Of a stretch of DNA of 36,793 nucleotides, positions 8,928 to 16,956 are shown one piece after another. The notes under the pieces were generated by a model. It saw only the letters and a list, made by a program, of their open reading frames with translations, was not told the DNA's origin and did not search any database. Location of the stretch: the NCBI GenBank assembly GCA_033722555.1, contig JAWVYS010000029.1:1-36793 (forward strand). Direction: 5' to 3'. Every line of letters begins with the position of its first letter. Position 1 is the first letter of the stretch. The translations under genes and the position numbers were made by a program. The DNA is from Brumimicrobium sp033722555 (lineage in GTDB: Bacteria; Bacteroidota; Bacteroidia; Flavobacteriales_D; Crocinitomicaceae).

Positions 8928-10956
8928 AACTTACTTTTAAAAAATAATTTCTACCCGGCATTACGAAATACTTTATGAAGCTGTAAGAACTGTCAAAAAT
9001 ATTCTTAACTCCACCCTGAACCTTTAGAACCTGATTTTCGGCAAAAGAAAAACGTACTTCCAGCGAACTGTCAAAGAGAACGAACCGTTCAAGCGAATTT
9101 GCGGGAATATTTTGATTTAAACTGTATCTTTCTCCCGTATAGAATGCTGATGTATGCCAGGCGAAATTATGCAGATAAAAACTCAATAAGCCCTGTGCAG
9201 TTGCCGATGGAGTATATGCAATCTGATGCCTGAAAGTTGGAGCGTTTCTATCCGAGATATCCAAAACCCGCTGAAAGGTGAAATTCCCGTTGAATTCTAT
9301 GGTTGAATTTTTGGAAATTTCCCGGCTTAAAAGAATTTCCAGGTCTGTTCCGTAAATTTCCACTTTACCAACATTTGAGACCGACCAAATAAAGAGGTTT
9401 TTCGTAGGCAATGCCAGAATTTTATTATCTACAAGGTTGTAATATCCGTTGACTTTGATATTCAGTTCTGATTTTCGCCATTTCTTCAGGTAAGAAATTC
9501 CCAGGTTGGATTGGCGGTTTTCCTCCGGTTCAAGGTATTTATTTCCTATCTGGCTGTAAAATAATTCATTAAAACTGGGAGGGCGCATGGATTCTTTATA
9601 CCAAAGATTCAGCTTGAATTTCTCTGAAAATCGATCGCTTGTTACAAATTCAACTTGAGGACTGAATCTATTGAAGGTATTGGAATGATCCAAAGACCTG
9701 TTTTGATCGGAAAGTAACTGGTTGGCTAGAGCACCGGTTAAATGTAAATATTCTGTTTTCCATTTCAGTTTTATTATACTCGCTGAACTCAACCTTCGCG
9801 GAATTCCGAGATCTCCACGATTGCTGTTCAGACTATTGTAGCTTAGTTCCGAGGCTGCGAGAAGAGTGAGTTTTTTTCTTTCGAAAACACTATTTACCCC
9901 TGATGAAGAATTCAGCGTTTCATACCTGTTGTCGATCAGACCTGCCGCATTGTTATATGTCGGATCAAAATACCTCAGGTAATTTTTCGCTACTGAGGAG
10001 AAAACTCTCAGGCGAAAAGAACCACCGATTAATGAGTAATTTGCTCCGGATTGAAAATTCTGCGTCTCCAGGTTTTCATCGGCTCCTGAAGTATATAAGA
10101 TTACTGCTCCCGGCAATTGTTTATCTGCACCATCAAGATGTCCGTAAATTTTAATGAGGTGACGAAGTCGTGACAAGGAATCACCGCCCCATTTGATACC
10201 TCCTCCCAAATTAACGAAGTATTCGGAAAACTCATTGTTTTTGCGAACGTCCTGAATCTCTTCGGATCCGGATTTTATTCTGAAGGGATAATCTCCTTCT
10301 ACCGCACGATATTTTCCTGTGGCTGATATGAAATTTGACTTACCACCTTTTTTTATTCCAAAGTATGACTCTTTCTGTCCGAAACTCCCCAGAACAGAAG
10401 AGGATCTTAAACTTATCTTTTTAGGAGAAAATTCCTGTTCAAAGGTTGTCAGTGATACTACATTTCCACTGATTAGACCGGAGGCCGGTAACATCCTTTC
10501 TTCGGTGAGACCTACTGAAACCTTCACTTGCTCTATGTTTTCAACCTGAATGAGTCCAAAATCATTTTGTCCTGATTGCGGATTCAGTTGTGAATAACCG
10601 TTTATTATAAGGTTGGTATGTTGTCCGCCCAACCCTCTCATGGAAAGGGTTTTCATTCCTCCGAGACCACCATAGGATCGGATTGTTACGCCCGAAAGCC
10701 TTTGCAACAAATGTCCCAGATCATAAGGAGCTATTTTTTCGATATCCTGTTTTTCGATGGTGGTTTCGCTTACTGATCCAGGAAGGTTTTCTTCAATCTC
10801 AACGGTATTAAAGTTCTTTTCTTTCTCCTGAGAAAGGGATTGAAAGGAGAGGATTATTAGTAAAAGCGAAACAAACACCTCCCTCTTCAATATTTCTTCC
10901 GGCGCAGAAATAAAGATTTTTTTCTCAATGAAAGGAGGGAGATGTTTGAGGATCAT
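8914..10956 (-). CDS. btuB: TonB-dependent outer-membrane receptor, BtuB-like (cobalamin)
   Basis: The protein has 680 residues. An N-terminal hydrophobic segment (VFVSLLLIILSFQSLSQ, about residues 27-43) serves as signal peptide, preceded by a rather long n-region. An alternative start at GTG of VFVSLL would shorten it. The plug domain (about 55-170) has VSETTIEKQDIEKIAPYDLG, LLQRLSGVTIRSYGG, MRGLGGQHTNLIINGY and a conserved LIQVENIEQVKVSVG. The remainder is a 22-strand-type barrel ending in a hydrophobic YFLKVSYAIN tail. The family length fits BtuB. The ATG begins one base after the stop of the upstream gene. Assignment to cobalamin rests on the riboswitch upstream and the BtuG-like gene directly downstream. 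Without that context it would simply be a TonB-dependent receptor. Confidence 0.88.
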   Translation of the reverse strand: MILKHLPPFIEKKIFISAPEEILKREVFVSLLLIILSFQSLSQEKEKNFNTVEIEENLPGSVSETTIEKQDIEKIAPYDLGHLLQRLSGVTIRSYGGLGGMKTLSMRGLGGQHTNLIINGYSQLNPQSGQNDFGLIQVENIEQVKVSVGLTEERMLPASGLISGNVVSLTTFEQEFSPKKISLRSSSVLGSFGQKESYFGIKKGGKSNFISATGKYRAVEGDYPFRIKSGSEEIQDVRKNNEFSEYFVNLGGGIKWGGDSLSRLRHLIKIYGHLDGADKQLPGAVILYTSGADENLETQNFQSGANYSLIGGSFRLRVFSSVAKNYLRYFDPTYNNAAGLIDNRYETLNSSSGVNSVFERKKLTLLAASELSYNSLNSNRGDLGIPRRLSSASIIKLKWKTEYLHLTGALANQLLSDQNRSLDHSNTFNRFSPQVEFVTSDRFSEKFKLNLWYKESMRPPSFNELFYSQIGNKYLEPEENRQSNLGISYLKKWRKSELNIKVNGYYNLVDNKILALPTKNLFIWSVSNVGKVEIYGTDLEILLSREISKNSTIEFNGNFTFQRVLDISDRNAPTFRHQIAYTPSATAQGLLSFYLHNFAWHTSAFYTGERYSLNQNIPANSLERFVLFDSSLEVRFSFAENQVLKVQGGVKNIFDSSYSFIKYFVMPGRNYFLKVSYAIN

Positions 10957-10957
10957 T

Positions 10958-11932
10958 TTATTGGATCACTATTTTTCTGGAGATCATTCCCTCGGAGGTA
11001 TACGCTTTGAGAAAGTATACACCGGCATCCAGGGTGCTTACGTCCATTGTGTTCATGCCCGAGGATGTGATGGCTTCAACCACCTGACCCTTAGCATCGA
11101 TCAGTGTTATTTCTCCGTGGATTCCGGTAATATTTATTAACTGATCGGCGGGATTCGGATATATTTTGACAGATTTTTCATAAGTACTCAGATTAGCACC
11201 GGACTCCTTGTATTCAAAATTATCCATGGCGAAATAAAGAGGAGTATTAATTCCCCATGTTCCAACGTCTGACGATGTGAAACTAAAAGTTAGATAAACA
11301 GATCCATTCAGTGCTGCTAAACTGAAATCCGTCCATTCATCCAGGATGTAATGATCATTTGGATCATTCGACCGATAATCGGCGAGATAGATTTCAACCG
11401 AGTCCACCAGATTGTCGTTGATGTCCCATCCGTAAACAGTTATATAGAAATAATCTTTTCCATCCGTTCCGTCCAGATTTCCATTGGCGTCGTATGGGCT
11501 GCCGAATTGTTTACCAAACGAATCACCGTCTCTCATGGAAACAGCAGCATAAGTAGTGTTTACGATAGAAACATTACGGAAAGCGCATACAGCGGGAAGC
11601 GCTAAAGTATCGCCGGCATGATACACAGCGTACTGACTCGATCCGTTTGCACCAATACCTGCAAAAGCACTGTATTGATTGCCGTAGCCGGGAGTGCTGT
11701 TATCTGTCTTATTTGAATAGGCAAAACCGCCCCAGGTGTAATAACTACCGAAATCTTCATACGTGTTTTCAAATACCGCACCTTTAGACATGAACTGACC
11801 AGCATTATCTTCGCCGGTGTAGAAAGTATCTACGGTTGGTAGCAGGAGATCTTCGAAATCACACAGGGTATATTGTGCTCTTAGGGTAGTGAATGCGAGA
11901 ATTAAACTCGCGGCATAATAGAACTTCTTCAT
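10958..11932 (-). CDS. DUF4465-like T9SS-exported protein, first gene of the cobalamin-riboswitch operon
   Basis: I start this at the ATG at 11932 (MKKFYYAASLILAFTTLRAQ), which gives a clean signal peptide and an A-rich upstream region. The open frame extends 29 codons further but would bury the signal. The mature domain (about 20-245) shows CDFEDL, ENTYEDFGSYYTWGGFAYSN, FAGIGANGSSQYAVYH, MRDGDSFGKQFG, KDYFYITVYGWD and a Ca-site-like DANGNLDGTDGKD, which is the DUF4465 pattern. The final 75 residues (VKIYPNPADQLINI ... LDAGVYFLKAY) are a T9SS type A sorting domain. DUF4465-type proteins occur at B12-regulated loci, and surface corrinoid-binding proteins named BtuH are known from Bacteroides. 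I am not certain this one is orthologous. Its place directly behind the riboswitch argues for extracellular corrinoid binding. Confidence 0.8.
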   Translation of the reverse strand: MKKFYYAASLILAFTTLRAQYTLCDFEDLLLPTVDTFYTGEDNAGQFMSKGAVFENTYEDFGSYYTWGGFAYSNKTDNSTPGYGNQYSAFAGIGANGSSQYAVYHAGDTLALPAVCAFRNVSIVNTTYAAVSMRDGDSFGKQFGSPYDANGNLDGTDGKDYFYITVYGWDINDNLVDSVEIYLADYRSNDPNDHYILDEWTDFSLAALNGSVYLTFSFTSSDVGTWGINTPLYFAMDNFEYKESGANLSTYEKSVKIYPNPADQLINITGIHGEITLIDAKGQVVEAITSSGMNTMDVSTLDAGVYFLKAYTSEGMISRKIVIQ

Positions 11933-12059
11933 TTTTTTAGTTTTAAATGAGTTAAACAATAAATAAAAAAATGAAGACAACAGAAGGAATGTATAATCCC
12001 TATCGAAAAGAAATATCAATAAATGATAAGTCTGACTTTAATCTGAAGTCTTCCTTTAA

Positions 12060-12205
12060 CGCGTTTCTGGCAAGTCTTCTGACTTGCTCCCTATCTTTCT
12101 CACCTTCCCGTCAGCCCGGAACTGACAGTGGTATTTCGAGAAAAACTGTTGGAGCTTACAGCTGCAGATACAGTTCTTGAATTACACAAGATTCCTTTTT
12201 AAAGT
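12060..12205 (-). ncRNA. Cobalamin (B12) riboswitch
   Basis: Read on the minus strand, this stretch shows the conserved cobalamin aptamer blocks in order: AAAAGGAAT followed by an imperfect dyad (CTTG...CAAG) and GAACTG (12171-12199), the AGCTGTAAGCTCC core (12151-12163) where the consensus has ACTGTAAGC, the CCACTG ... GGGAAGG block of the P6 region (about 12106-12131), and a B12 box AGTCAGAAGACTTGCC (12069-12084; consensus AGYCAGGAGACCTGCC). It sits about 130 bases upstream of the DUF4465 gene start, so it should turn the downstream run off when adenosyl- or hydroxocobalamin is abundant. No strong T-tract terminator follows, so control is more likely at translation. Outer boundaries are approximate. 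Confidence 0.9.
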
Positions 12206-12241
12206 CTTTACATGAAGTAGCGACTACCTAAAAACGTGGTT

Positions 12242-12276
12242 CAAAGGTAAGGCAAATTTTTCTTATTATGCGTAAT
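12242..12276 (-). promoter_or_regulatory. Probable promoter of the B12 operon
   Basis: On the minus strand TACCTTTG (12242-12249) matches the Bacteroidota -7 element TAnnTTTG. The -33 region is poor (ATTACG at 12271-12276). It would start transcription about 30 bases before the riboswitch. Confidence 0.5.
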
Positions 12277-12320
12277 TGATTTTATTTTGATCATTTTTGC
12301 AGAACCATTAATTCAGAACA

Positions 12321-13433
12321 ATGAAGACTTTTACGGGTATAATTTTCTTTTTGATTCTTGCTTCCTTGCTTTCATGTTCGACAGATTCAGGTCCGTCGGT
12401 TAAGGAGGATACTGTAGTGGGGGAGAAAGGTGATACGTTAAAAAATGAATATGCTGAGGCGTTCAGAATCATTAAGTTTTCTGACCATTTTGAAATAGAG
12501 GTCATAGATCCTCAGGAGGGGAGTGTTGCATTCTCCTATGCCATTGGAAAGAGAAAGCCGGGTAAAGAATTCATTGAAAAAGAATTAAACAAAGTGATCG
12601 CCTTATCATCCACCCATTTGGGAATGATGGAGAAGCTTAACCTGCTAGATAGGATAGTGGGGATTTCCGGAGAACAGTACCTGTGTTCAGAATTTCTGAA
12701 GAAGAGGGTAGAAGAGAAAAAGGTTCATTCGGTTGGTGATATTGGGATGTCCGACGTTGAGGGTTACATTGCAGTAAAGCCTGATCTTATAATATATTCG
12801 GGTTTTGATACCAAGGCACCCATTCTGAATAAGATGGAGATGGTGGGGCTTCAAACTTTCACGAATTATGACTGGAAGGAAACTCATCCGCTCGGAAGGG
12901 CTGAGTGGCTTAAAGTTTTCGGTCTTCTTTTCAACAAGGAGGAAGTAGCATTTGAAGCTTTTGAGAGGATTAAGGAAAGTTATTTGCTTTTGAAATCCAA
13001 AGCAAGTAATGTTCAGGATCGCCCTGACGTGCTGGTAGGAACCGTTTACGGAGATATTTTTAATGCACCTGCCGGAAACAGTTATATGGCAAGACTCTTA
13101 TCCGATGCAAACTGTAATTATGTATATAAGAATACCGATGGGGTAGGAAGTATTTCTCTTTCCATGGAAAGGGTAATAACAGAGAATGAAAACACCGAGT
13201 GGTGGCTGAATGTGTCTGCGCAGTCGAAATCCGAAGTGCTTTTATTGAGTGACAAATTTAAGCTGATGAGATCCTTCAGGCAAGGGAATATGTACAGCTA
13301 TTACCACCGCGTGAACTGTTTTTGGGAGAGATCGGCGGTTGAACCACACTTAATTCTGGAGGATTTATGTAAAATTTTACATCCTTCCGAATTCGGAGAA
13401 AGTGGTCTGAAATATTATTCGGGTTTAGAGTAA
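12321..13433 (+). CDS. btuF: BtuF/FecB-family substrate-binding lipoprotein, probably cobalamin
   Basis: The protein has 370 residues and a lipoprotein signal peptide with lipobox LLSC (Cys19). The body has the two-lobe layout of class III periplasmic binding proteins: VIALSSTHLGMMEKLNLLDRIVGISG (first lobe, about 92-118), KPDLIIYSG (about 153-161), then a long linking helix, and the second lobe starting near DVLVGTVYGDIFNAPAGNSYMARLLSDANCNYVY. Such proteins deliver cobalamin, haem or siderophores to an ABC importer. It is transcribed divergently from the riboswitch-controlled B12 genes, so cobalamin is the best guess. The riboswitch faces the other way and does not control it. No BtuC or BtuD homologue is in the window. 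Its last 9 bases overlap the convergent gene. Confidence 0.78.
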   Translation: MKTFTGIIFFLILASLLSCSTDSGPSVKEDTVVGEKGDTLKNEYAEAFRIIKFSDHFEIEVIDPQEGSVAFSYAIGKRKPGKEFIEKELNKVIALSSTHLGMMEKLNLLDRIVGISGEQYLCSEFLKKRVEEKKVHSVGDIGMSDVEGYIAVKPDLIIYSGFDTKAPILNKMEMVGLQTFTNYDWKETHPLGRAEWLKVFGLLFNKEEVAFEAFERIKESYLLLKSKASNVQDRPDVLVGTVYGDIFNAPAGNSYMARLLSDANCNYVYKNTDGVGSISLSMERVITENENTEWWLNVSAQSKSEVLLLSDKFKLMRSFRQGNMYSYYHRVNCFWERSAVEPHLILEDLCKILHPSEFGESGLKYYSGLE

Positions 13434-14033
13434 TTCTTCGGAATCACTGTTTTCAGGACTACTCATGAAATCCTTATTTTTATCTCTACTTTCTCGGTTG
13501 AGCAGGAAAGAATGGATTAAGACAAAACCTACAATCACGGCATACAATATCTTATCGAAGGTTGAAACATCCTCAATAAAATATTGAAAACCCAGCATGA
13601 AAAACATAAGTATGAAATGGACTGCCAGACCACCGAGCAAAAAGAAAGGGTATAGCGTCTTTTTTCTATAGAGTAGAATGACGCCGATGAAAATAACTCC
13701 CCAGACAAACAGATTTATAAAATAAAACTGCGTGATTGCTTCCAGAAAATCCTGCCCGTTGAAACCGAGATCGCGGCCGTTTCTTCGAATGATTTCATTT
13801 ATAGAAAATACTTTGTTTTTTTTTATGATCTCTGATGACAAGAGTACAAAATAACTGATCATATTCCACATCATTAGGAGGAACCACGAAAATAAAACAA
13901 CGGAAAAAACGATCCTGGTAAAACTGTCCGGTTTTTTTGATCCGAAAATTATTCTACTCAGTTTAACAACGAGTGGAATGGTGTCTTCCGGTTTTAAATT
14001 ACTTAACTTTTCCTTATCCACTTTTATTTTCAT
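13425..14033 (-). CDS. Membrane protein of unknown function, four predicted TM segments
   Basis: I do not recognise this 202-residue protein. It has a charged cytosolic-looking N-terminus of about 38 residues, then hydrophobic segments at about 40-70 (IVFSVVLFSWFLLMMWNMISYFVLL), 107-127 (FYFINLFVWGVIFIGVILLY), 133-155 (FFLLGGLAVHFILMFFMLGFQYF) and 164-184 (ILYAVIVGFVLIHSFLL), with a polar C-terminus rich in Asp, Glu and Ser. It is 22 bp downstream of the SpmA/B gene, so it is likely the last gene of that run. Its stop overlaps the convergent BtuF-like gene by 9 bp. Confidence 0.75.
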   Translation of the reverse strand: MKIKVDKEKLSNLKPEDTIPLVVKLSRIIFGSKKPDSFTRIVFSVVLFSWFLLMMWNMISYFVLLSSEIIKKNKVFSINEIIRRNGRDLGFNGQDFLEAITQFYFINLFVWGVIFIGVILLYRKKTLYPFFLLGGLAVHFILMFFMLGFQYFIEDVSTFDKILYAVIVGFVLIHSFLLNRESRDKNKDFMSSPENSDSEELL

Positions 14034-14055
14034 TGTCTTAACAAGCTAATAAGGG

Positions 14056-15288
14056 TTATTTATAAAAAAGATAAGAAATGAATATTGCCGCGAGAATACC
14101 CGCGAGATCGGCAAGAAGTCCTGCCCCTACAGCATACCTGGTTTTTTTAATACCAACGGATCCGAAATAAACCGCCAGCACATAAAAGGTCGTTTCCGTG
14201 GAGCCTTGAAAAGTGGCTGCCATTTTTCCAACAAAAGAATCTACACCGTGTGTTTCAAACGCTTCAAGCATCATTCCCCGGGCTGCTCCGCCGCTGAATG
14301 GCTTCATAAACGCCGTTGGTAAGGCTTCAACGAATTCAGTGTTGGCGACATGGAAATAATGCAAAGCATACCGAATACCGTCGAAGAGGAGTTCCATTGC
14401 ACCCGAAGCCTTGAAAACTCCAATAGCAACTAAAATGGCAACAAGGTAAGGAATGATATTTATAGCCACCTGAAATCCGCCTTTTGCTCCGTCTATGAAA
14501 GCTTCATACACATTGATCCTTTTACGCACTCCGAGGATTAGGAATAGAACAATGACAGAAAACAAGAGTAAATTTCCCCCTATGTTTGATACCGGAGCAA
14601 CGTGTTCCGGAACTTTTATCAGGTAGATCAAAAGTCCTACAACAAACAAGGTGATTGTACCCAGATAGGTTAGAACCGTTGCATTAAGAAGATTTATTTT
14701 CTGCTTTACCGATACAGCTATAAGTCCTACGAGGGAAGCGAAAAATGTTGCAAAAAGAATGGGTAGAAAGACCTCCGAAGGAGATGTACTCCCTGCACCG
14801 CTCCGATAAGCCAGTATGCTCACGGGTATAATGGTAAGGCCGGATGTGTTCAGGACCAAAAACATAATTTGAGCGTTGGAGGCGGTATCTTTAACCGGGT
14901 TTATTTCCTGAAGTTGCCCCATCGCTTTTAAACCCAGGGGAGTAGCTGCGTTATCCAGCCCGAGCATATTTGCGCTGAAGTTCATCATCATGGATCCTAC
15001 GGCGGGATGATCTTTGGGGACTTCGGGAAACAATTTTGAGAACAGGGGAGCAACAGCCTTCGTTAAAAGTTGAACAGCTCCTCCTTGTTCGCCTATCTGC
15101 ATGAATCCCATCCAAAGACAGAGGGCTCCTGTGAGAAACAAAGCGATTTTAAATGCGGTTTCGGCACTTTCGAAAAGTGCATCGACCATTTCCTTAAAGA
15201 TCAGGGAGTCTTGGAAAAAGAAAAGTTTTCCAAGCCCGACGAGCATAGCAATCGCAAAAAGCCCTATCCATAATCTGTTCAGCAACAT
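14056..15288 (-). CDS. Fused SpmA/SpmB nucleoside-recognition-domain membrane protein
   Basis: The 410 residues join two halves that are separate proteins in spore-formers. The SpmA-like half (about 1-200) has GFMQIGEQGGAVQLLTK, PLFSKLFPEVPKDHPA, MMNFSANMLGLDNAATPLGLKAM and QIMFLVLNTSGLTIIP. The SpmB-like half (about 210-410) has YEAFIDGAKGGFQVAINIIPYLVAILV, PTAFMKPFSGGAARGMM and ATFQGSTETTFYVLAVYFGSVGIKKTRYA. Both are nucleoside-recognition (Gate) domains in multi-pass membrane proteins. Fused SpmAB is common in Bacteroidota, which do not sporulate, so the role is not sporulation. A transport function is suspected but unproven. The gene is 29 bp behind the glutamine-amidotransferase-like gene. 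Confidence 0.9.
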   Translation of the reverse strand: MLLNRLWIGLFAIAMLVGLGKLFFFQDSLIFKEMVDALFESAETAFKIALFLTGALCLWMGFMQIGEQGGAVQLLTKAVAPLFSKLFPEVPKDHPAVGSMMMNFSANMLGLDNAATPLGLKAMGQLQEINPVKDTASNAQIMFLVLNTSGLTIIPVSILAYRSGAGSTSPSEVFLPILFATFFASLVGLIAVSVKQKINLLNATVLTYLGTITLFVVGLLIYLIKVPEHVAPVSNIGGNLLLFSVIVLFLILGVRKRINVYEAFIDGAKGGFQVAINIIPYLVAILVAIGVFKASGAMELLFDGIRYALHYFHVANTEFVEALPTAFMKPFSGGAARGMMLEAFETHGVDSFVGKMAATFQGSTETTFYVLAVYFGSVGIKKTRYAVGAGLLADLAGILAAIFISYLFYK

Positions 15289-15317
15289 GACAACGAAGGT
15301 CGAAAAAAATATGCGTA

Positions 15318-15884
15318 TTAACGCTTATGGTTGTGAGAAATATCCACAAAGTTTTCAATAACGATTGCGCCTTGATTTCCGGAAAGTTCGGGCAGAAACT
15401 GAATACCGTAAATATTTTTCGTTTTGTGGCGCATGGCTTCATTAATACTCAGGTCTGAACTTGCAAGTAGCTGAAAGTCTGCGGGTATTGAAATTGTTCC
15501 GGCATGGTCTTCCATCATATTTATTTCGGATGGGAGTTTTGCAAACAGGGGATCATCTTCCAGCAAACTCATCTCGACGAGATCATTTACATAGGGTTGA
15601 TAGGCCGTAAGTGCACCGAAGGAAATACCTACAAAGTGATGACCGACGCCCGTAGCCAATATCGGTAGATCGGAATCGAGGAAGATACGAAACTTTTCTA
15701 TGTAATGATCTACATTCGTTTCATGAACAGAAATCTGAGTACCGGTAATAATCAGTCCTTGCTTTTCTTCCATATCCTGAGCCAATACGTCCATCACTGA
15801 TACGGTCTGAAAATCGTCGTACGCGTAAACAAGATTTTCCAGTCTGTTAATATATTTGTAGCCGCAATCGATGATCAGTATCAT
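15318..15884 (-). CDS. Glutamine-amidotransferase-like protein lacking its catalytic Cys and His
   Basis: The 188 residues have the class I glutamine amidotransferase (GMP synthase GATase-like) layout: MILIIDCGYKYINRLENLVYAY at the N-terminus, GLIITGTQIS (about 43-52, usual GLILSGGP), PILATGVGHHFVGISFG (74-90, usual ILGICLGHQ) and KNIYGIQFLPE (156-166, usual GVQFHPE). In this alignment the nucleophilic Cys is Gly79 and the catalytic His is Leu164, while the Glu of the PE pair (166) is kept. The protein should therefore be unable to hydrolyse glutamine. It may bind a ligand or a partner. Start and stop of neighbouring genes overlap by four bases (ATGA) with the upstream lipoprotein gene. The frame is intact, so I do not call it a pseudogene. 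Confidence 0.8.
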   Translation of the reverse strand: MILIIDCGYKYINRLENLVYAYDDFQTVSVMDVLAQDMEEKQGLIITGTQISVHETNVDHYIEKFRIFLDSDLPILATGVGHHFVGISFGALTAYQPYVNDLVEMSLLEDDPLFAKLPSEINMMEDHAGTISIPADFQLLASSDLSINEAMRHKTKNIYGIQFLPELSGNQGAIVIENFVDISHNHKR

Positions 15885-16333
15885 TCGTAGGGTTTTGGCA
15901 AAGTGGTGAGGGTCCAGTATGTATCCAAGGGTTCTCTGGAATCACTGACCTGCTGAAGTTCGAGTCGACCGGATTCACACTTTCTAATAAGAAATGTTAG
16001 ATTCGTTTGTTTCTTGTAATAAAGACTAAAAAGTGTGTCTTGTTTTTCAGGATCGATAAATACACCGAATTTCCCTGTTATGCCTTTGCTGCTACCGAGG
16101 TACATGATTTTCTGTTCCAGAAATCCACCATCGTTATAGAGAACAAAGGCCGTTTTCATCTCTCTGGTTCTCGGAACTTTATCTATCCCTTTTTTTGTCA
16201 GTCCTTCCAGTACCCATACCTTGGCACTATTGGCGTGAAATATTTGCATTGGAACGATAGGTTTCAAATCATCGCTGGAAATGCAGCCTGAAAATGCAAG
16301 AAGAAAAGAACAAGAATACAGCAGTTTATACAT
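15881..16333 (-). CDS. Small lipoprotein of unknown function
   Basis: I start at the ATG at 16333, which shares one base with the stop of the preceding gene (TGATG). The frame extends only one TTG codon further. The 150-residue product begins with a lipoprotein signal peptide (YKLLYSCSFLLAFSGC, Cys17) and SSDD, acidic residues next to the lipid anchor. The mature part has no motif I can name. It contains HANSAKVWVLEGLTKKGIDKVPRTREMKTAFVLYNDGGF, which suggests a small lipocalin-like beta fold, but that is a guess. It is the third gene after HMG-CoA lyase in a chain with overlapping starts and stops. Confidence 0.8.
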   Translation of the reverse strand: MYKLLYSCSFLLAFSGCISSDDLKPIVPMQIFHANSAKVWVLEGLTKKGIDKVPRTREMKTAFVLYNDGGFLEQKIMYLGSSKGITGKFGVFIDPEKQDTLFSLYYKKQTNLTFLIRKCESGRLELQQVSDSREPLDTYWTLTTLPKPYE

Positions 16334-16956
16334 CAAAAAATTAATTTTTTCTCCTCAATTCTTTCTTTGATCATTTTCGAAGCTCTTTTTTTGAGTTCCT
16401 CAGTTTTGAAAGTTCCATATAGATCTCCAATGGCTTCAACGAAATGGTATTTTCCATCCTCATAACGAATAAGTACGTCGTAACGATCGAAATTCCCGTT
16501 ACCAAGGTTATCAAATACAGCAACTACCAAATCGTCGATTTCATTTGGCCTTGAGCGTTTTTCTACCAGATAGCCAATGATACCGTTGACAAGAACCAGT
16601 TCTCCTTTTTCACGAGTAAATATCAGCAGACGGCGGAAAGGGAAATCGTTTACCCCCGCTTTAACCTGAAGCATGAAAGCGTCTTCGAGATCTCTTTTAT
16701 GATTGTAGGTATAGAATTCAAAATACTCAGGGGTACAAGGAACAACCCCTTCAGGCATTGTATCGGAATAGAAGGGTTGACAGATTCTGGTCTCAGCAAG
16801 AAGGGCATATTTTTGTTCATCCCCGAAACTCGTTTTGTCAAATAGTGTTTCGACCTTCGTGACTTTTGGGACAAAAGTATCTCCCTCGTTTTTTTTTGTT
16901 TCTGTTTCGCAGGAGAGTATAATCAGTGCCAGAACTGACAAGAAATATAGTTTCAT
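16333..16956 (-). CDS. Lipoprotein of unknown function
   Basis: The 207-residue product starts MKLYFLSVLALIILSC, a lipoprotein signal with Cys16, followed by ETETKKNEGD. The mature part is hydrophilic with paired aromatic stretches (EYFEFYTYNHKRDLEDAFMLQVKAGVNDFPFRRLLIFTREKGELVLVNGIIGYLVEKRS) and a LVVAVFDNLGNGNFDRYDVLIRYEDGKYHFVEAIGD segment that looks like an FG-GAP or calcium-site hairpin (DNLGNGNFD). I cannot assign a family. ATGA overlaps join it to the DUF2807 gene upstream. Confidence 0.8.
   Translation of the reverse strand: MKLYFLSVLALIILSCETETKKNEGDTFVPKVTKVETLFDKTSFGDEQKYALLAETRICQPFYSDTMPEGVVPCTPEYFEFYTYNHKRDLEDAFMLQVKAGVNDFPFRRLLIFTREKGELVLVNGIIGYLVEKRSRPNEIDDLVVAVFDNLGNGNFDRYDVLIRYEDGKYHFVEAIGDLYGTFKTEELKKRASKMIKERIEEKKLIF

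Noticed and set aside
11933..12019. The upstream extension of the DUF4465-like gene
   Set aside because: It would put 29 residues before an otherwise ideal signal peptide; the internal ATG at 11932 is preferred.
15070..15361. Short plus-strand frames opposite the SpmAB and GATase-like genes
   Set aside because: They overlap well-supported genes in the other strand and have no recognisable protein features.
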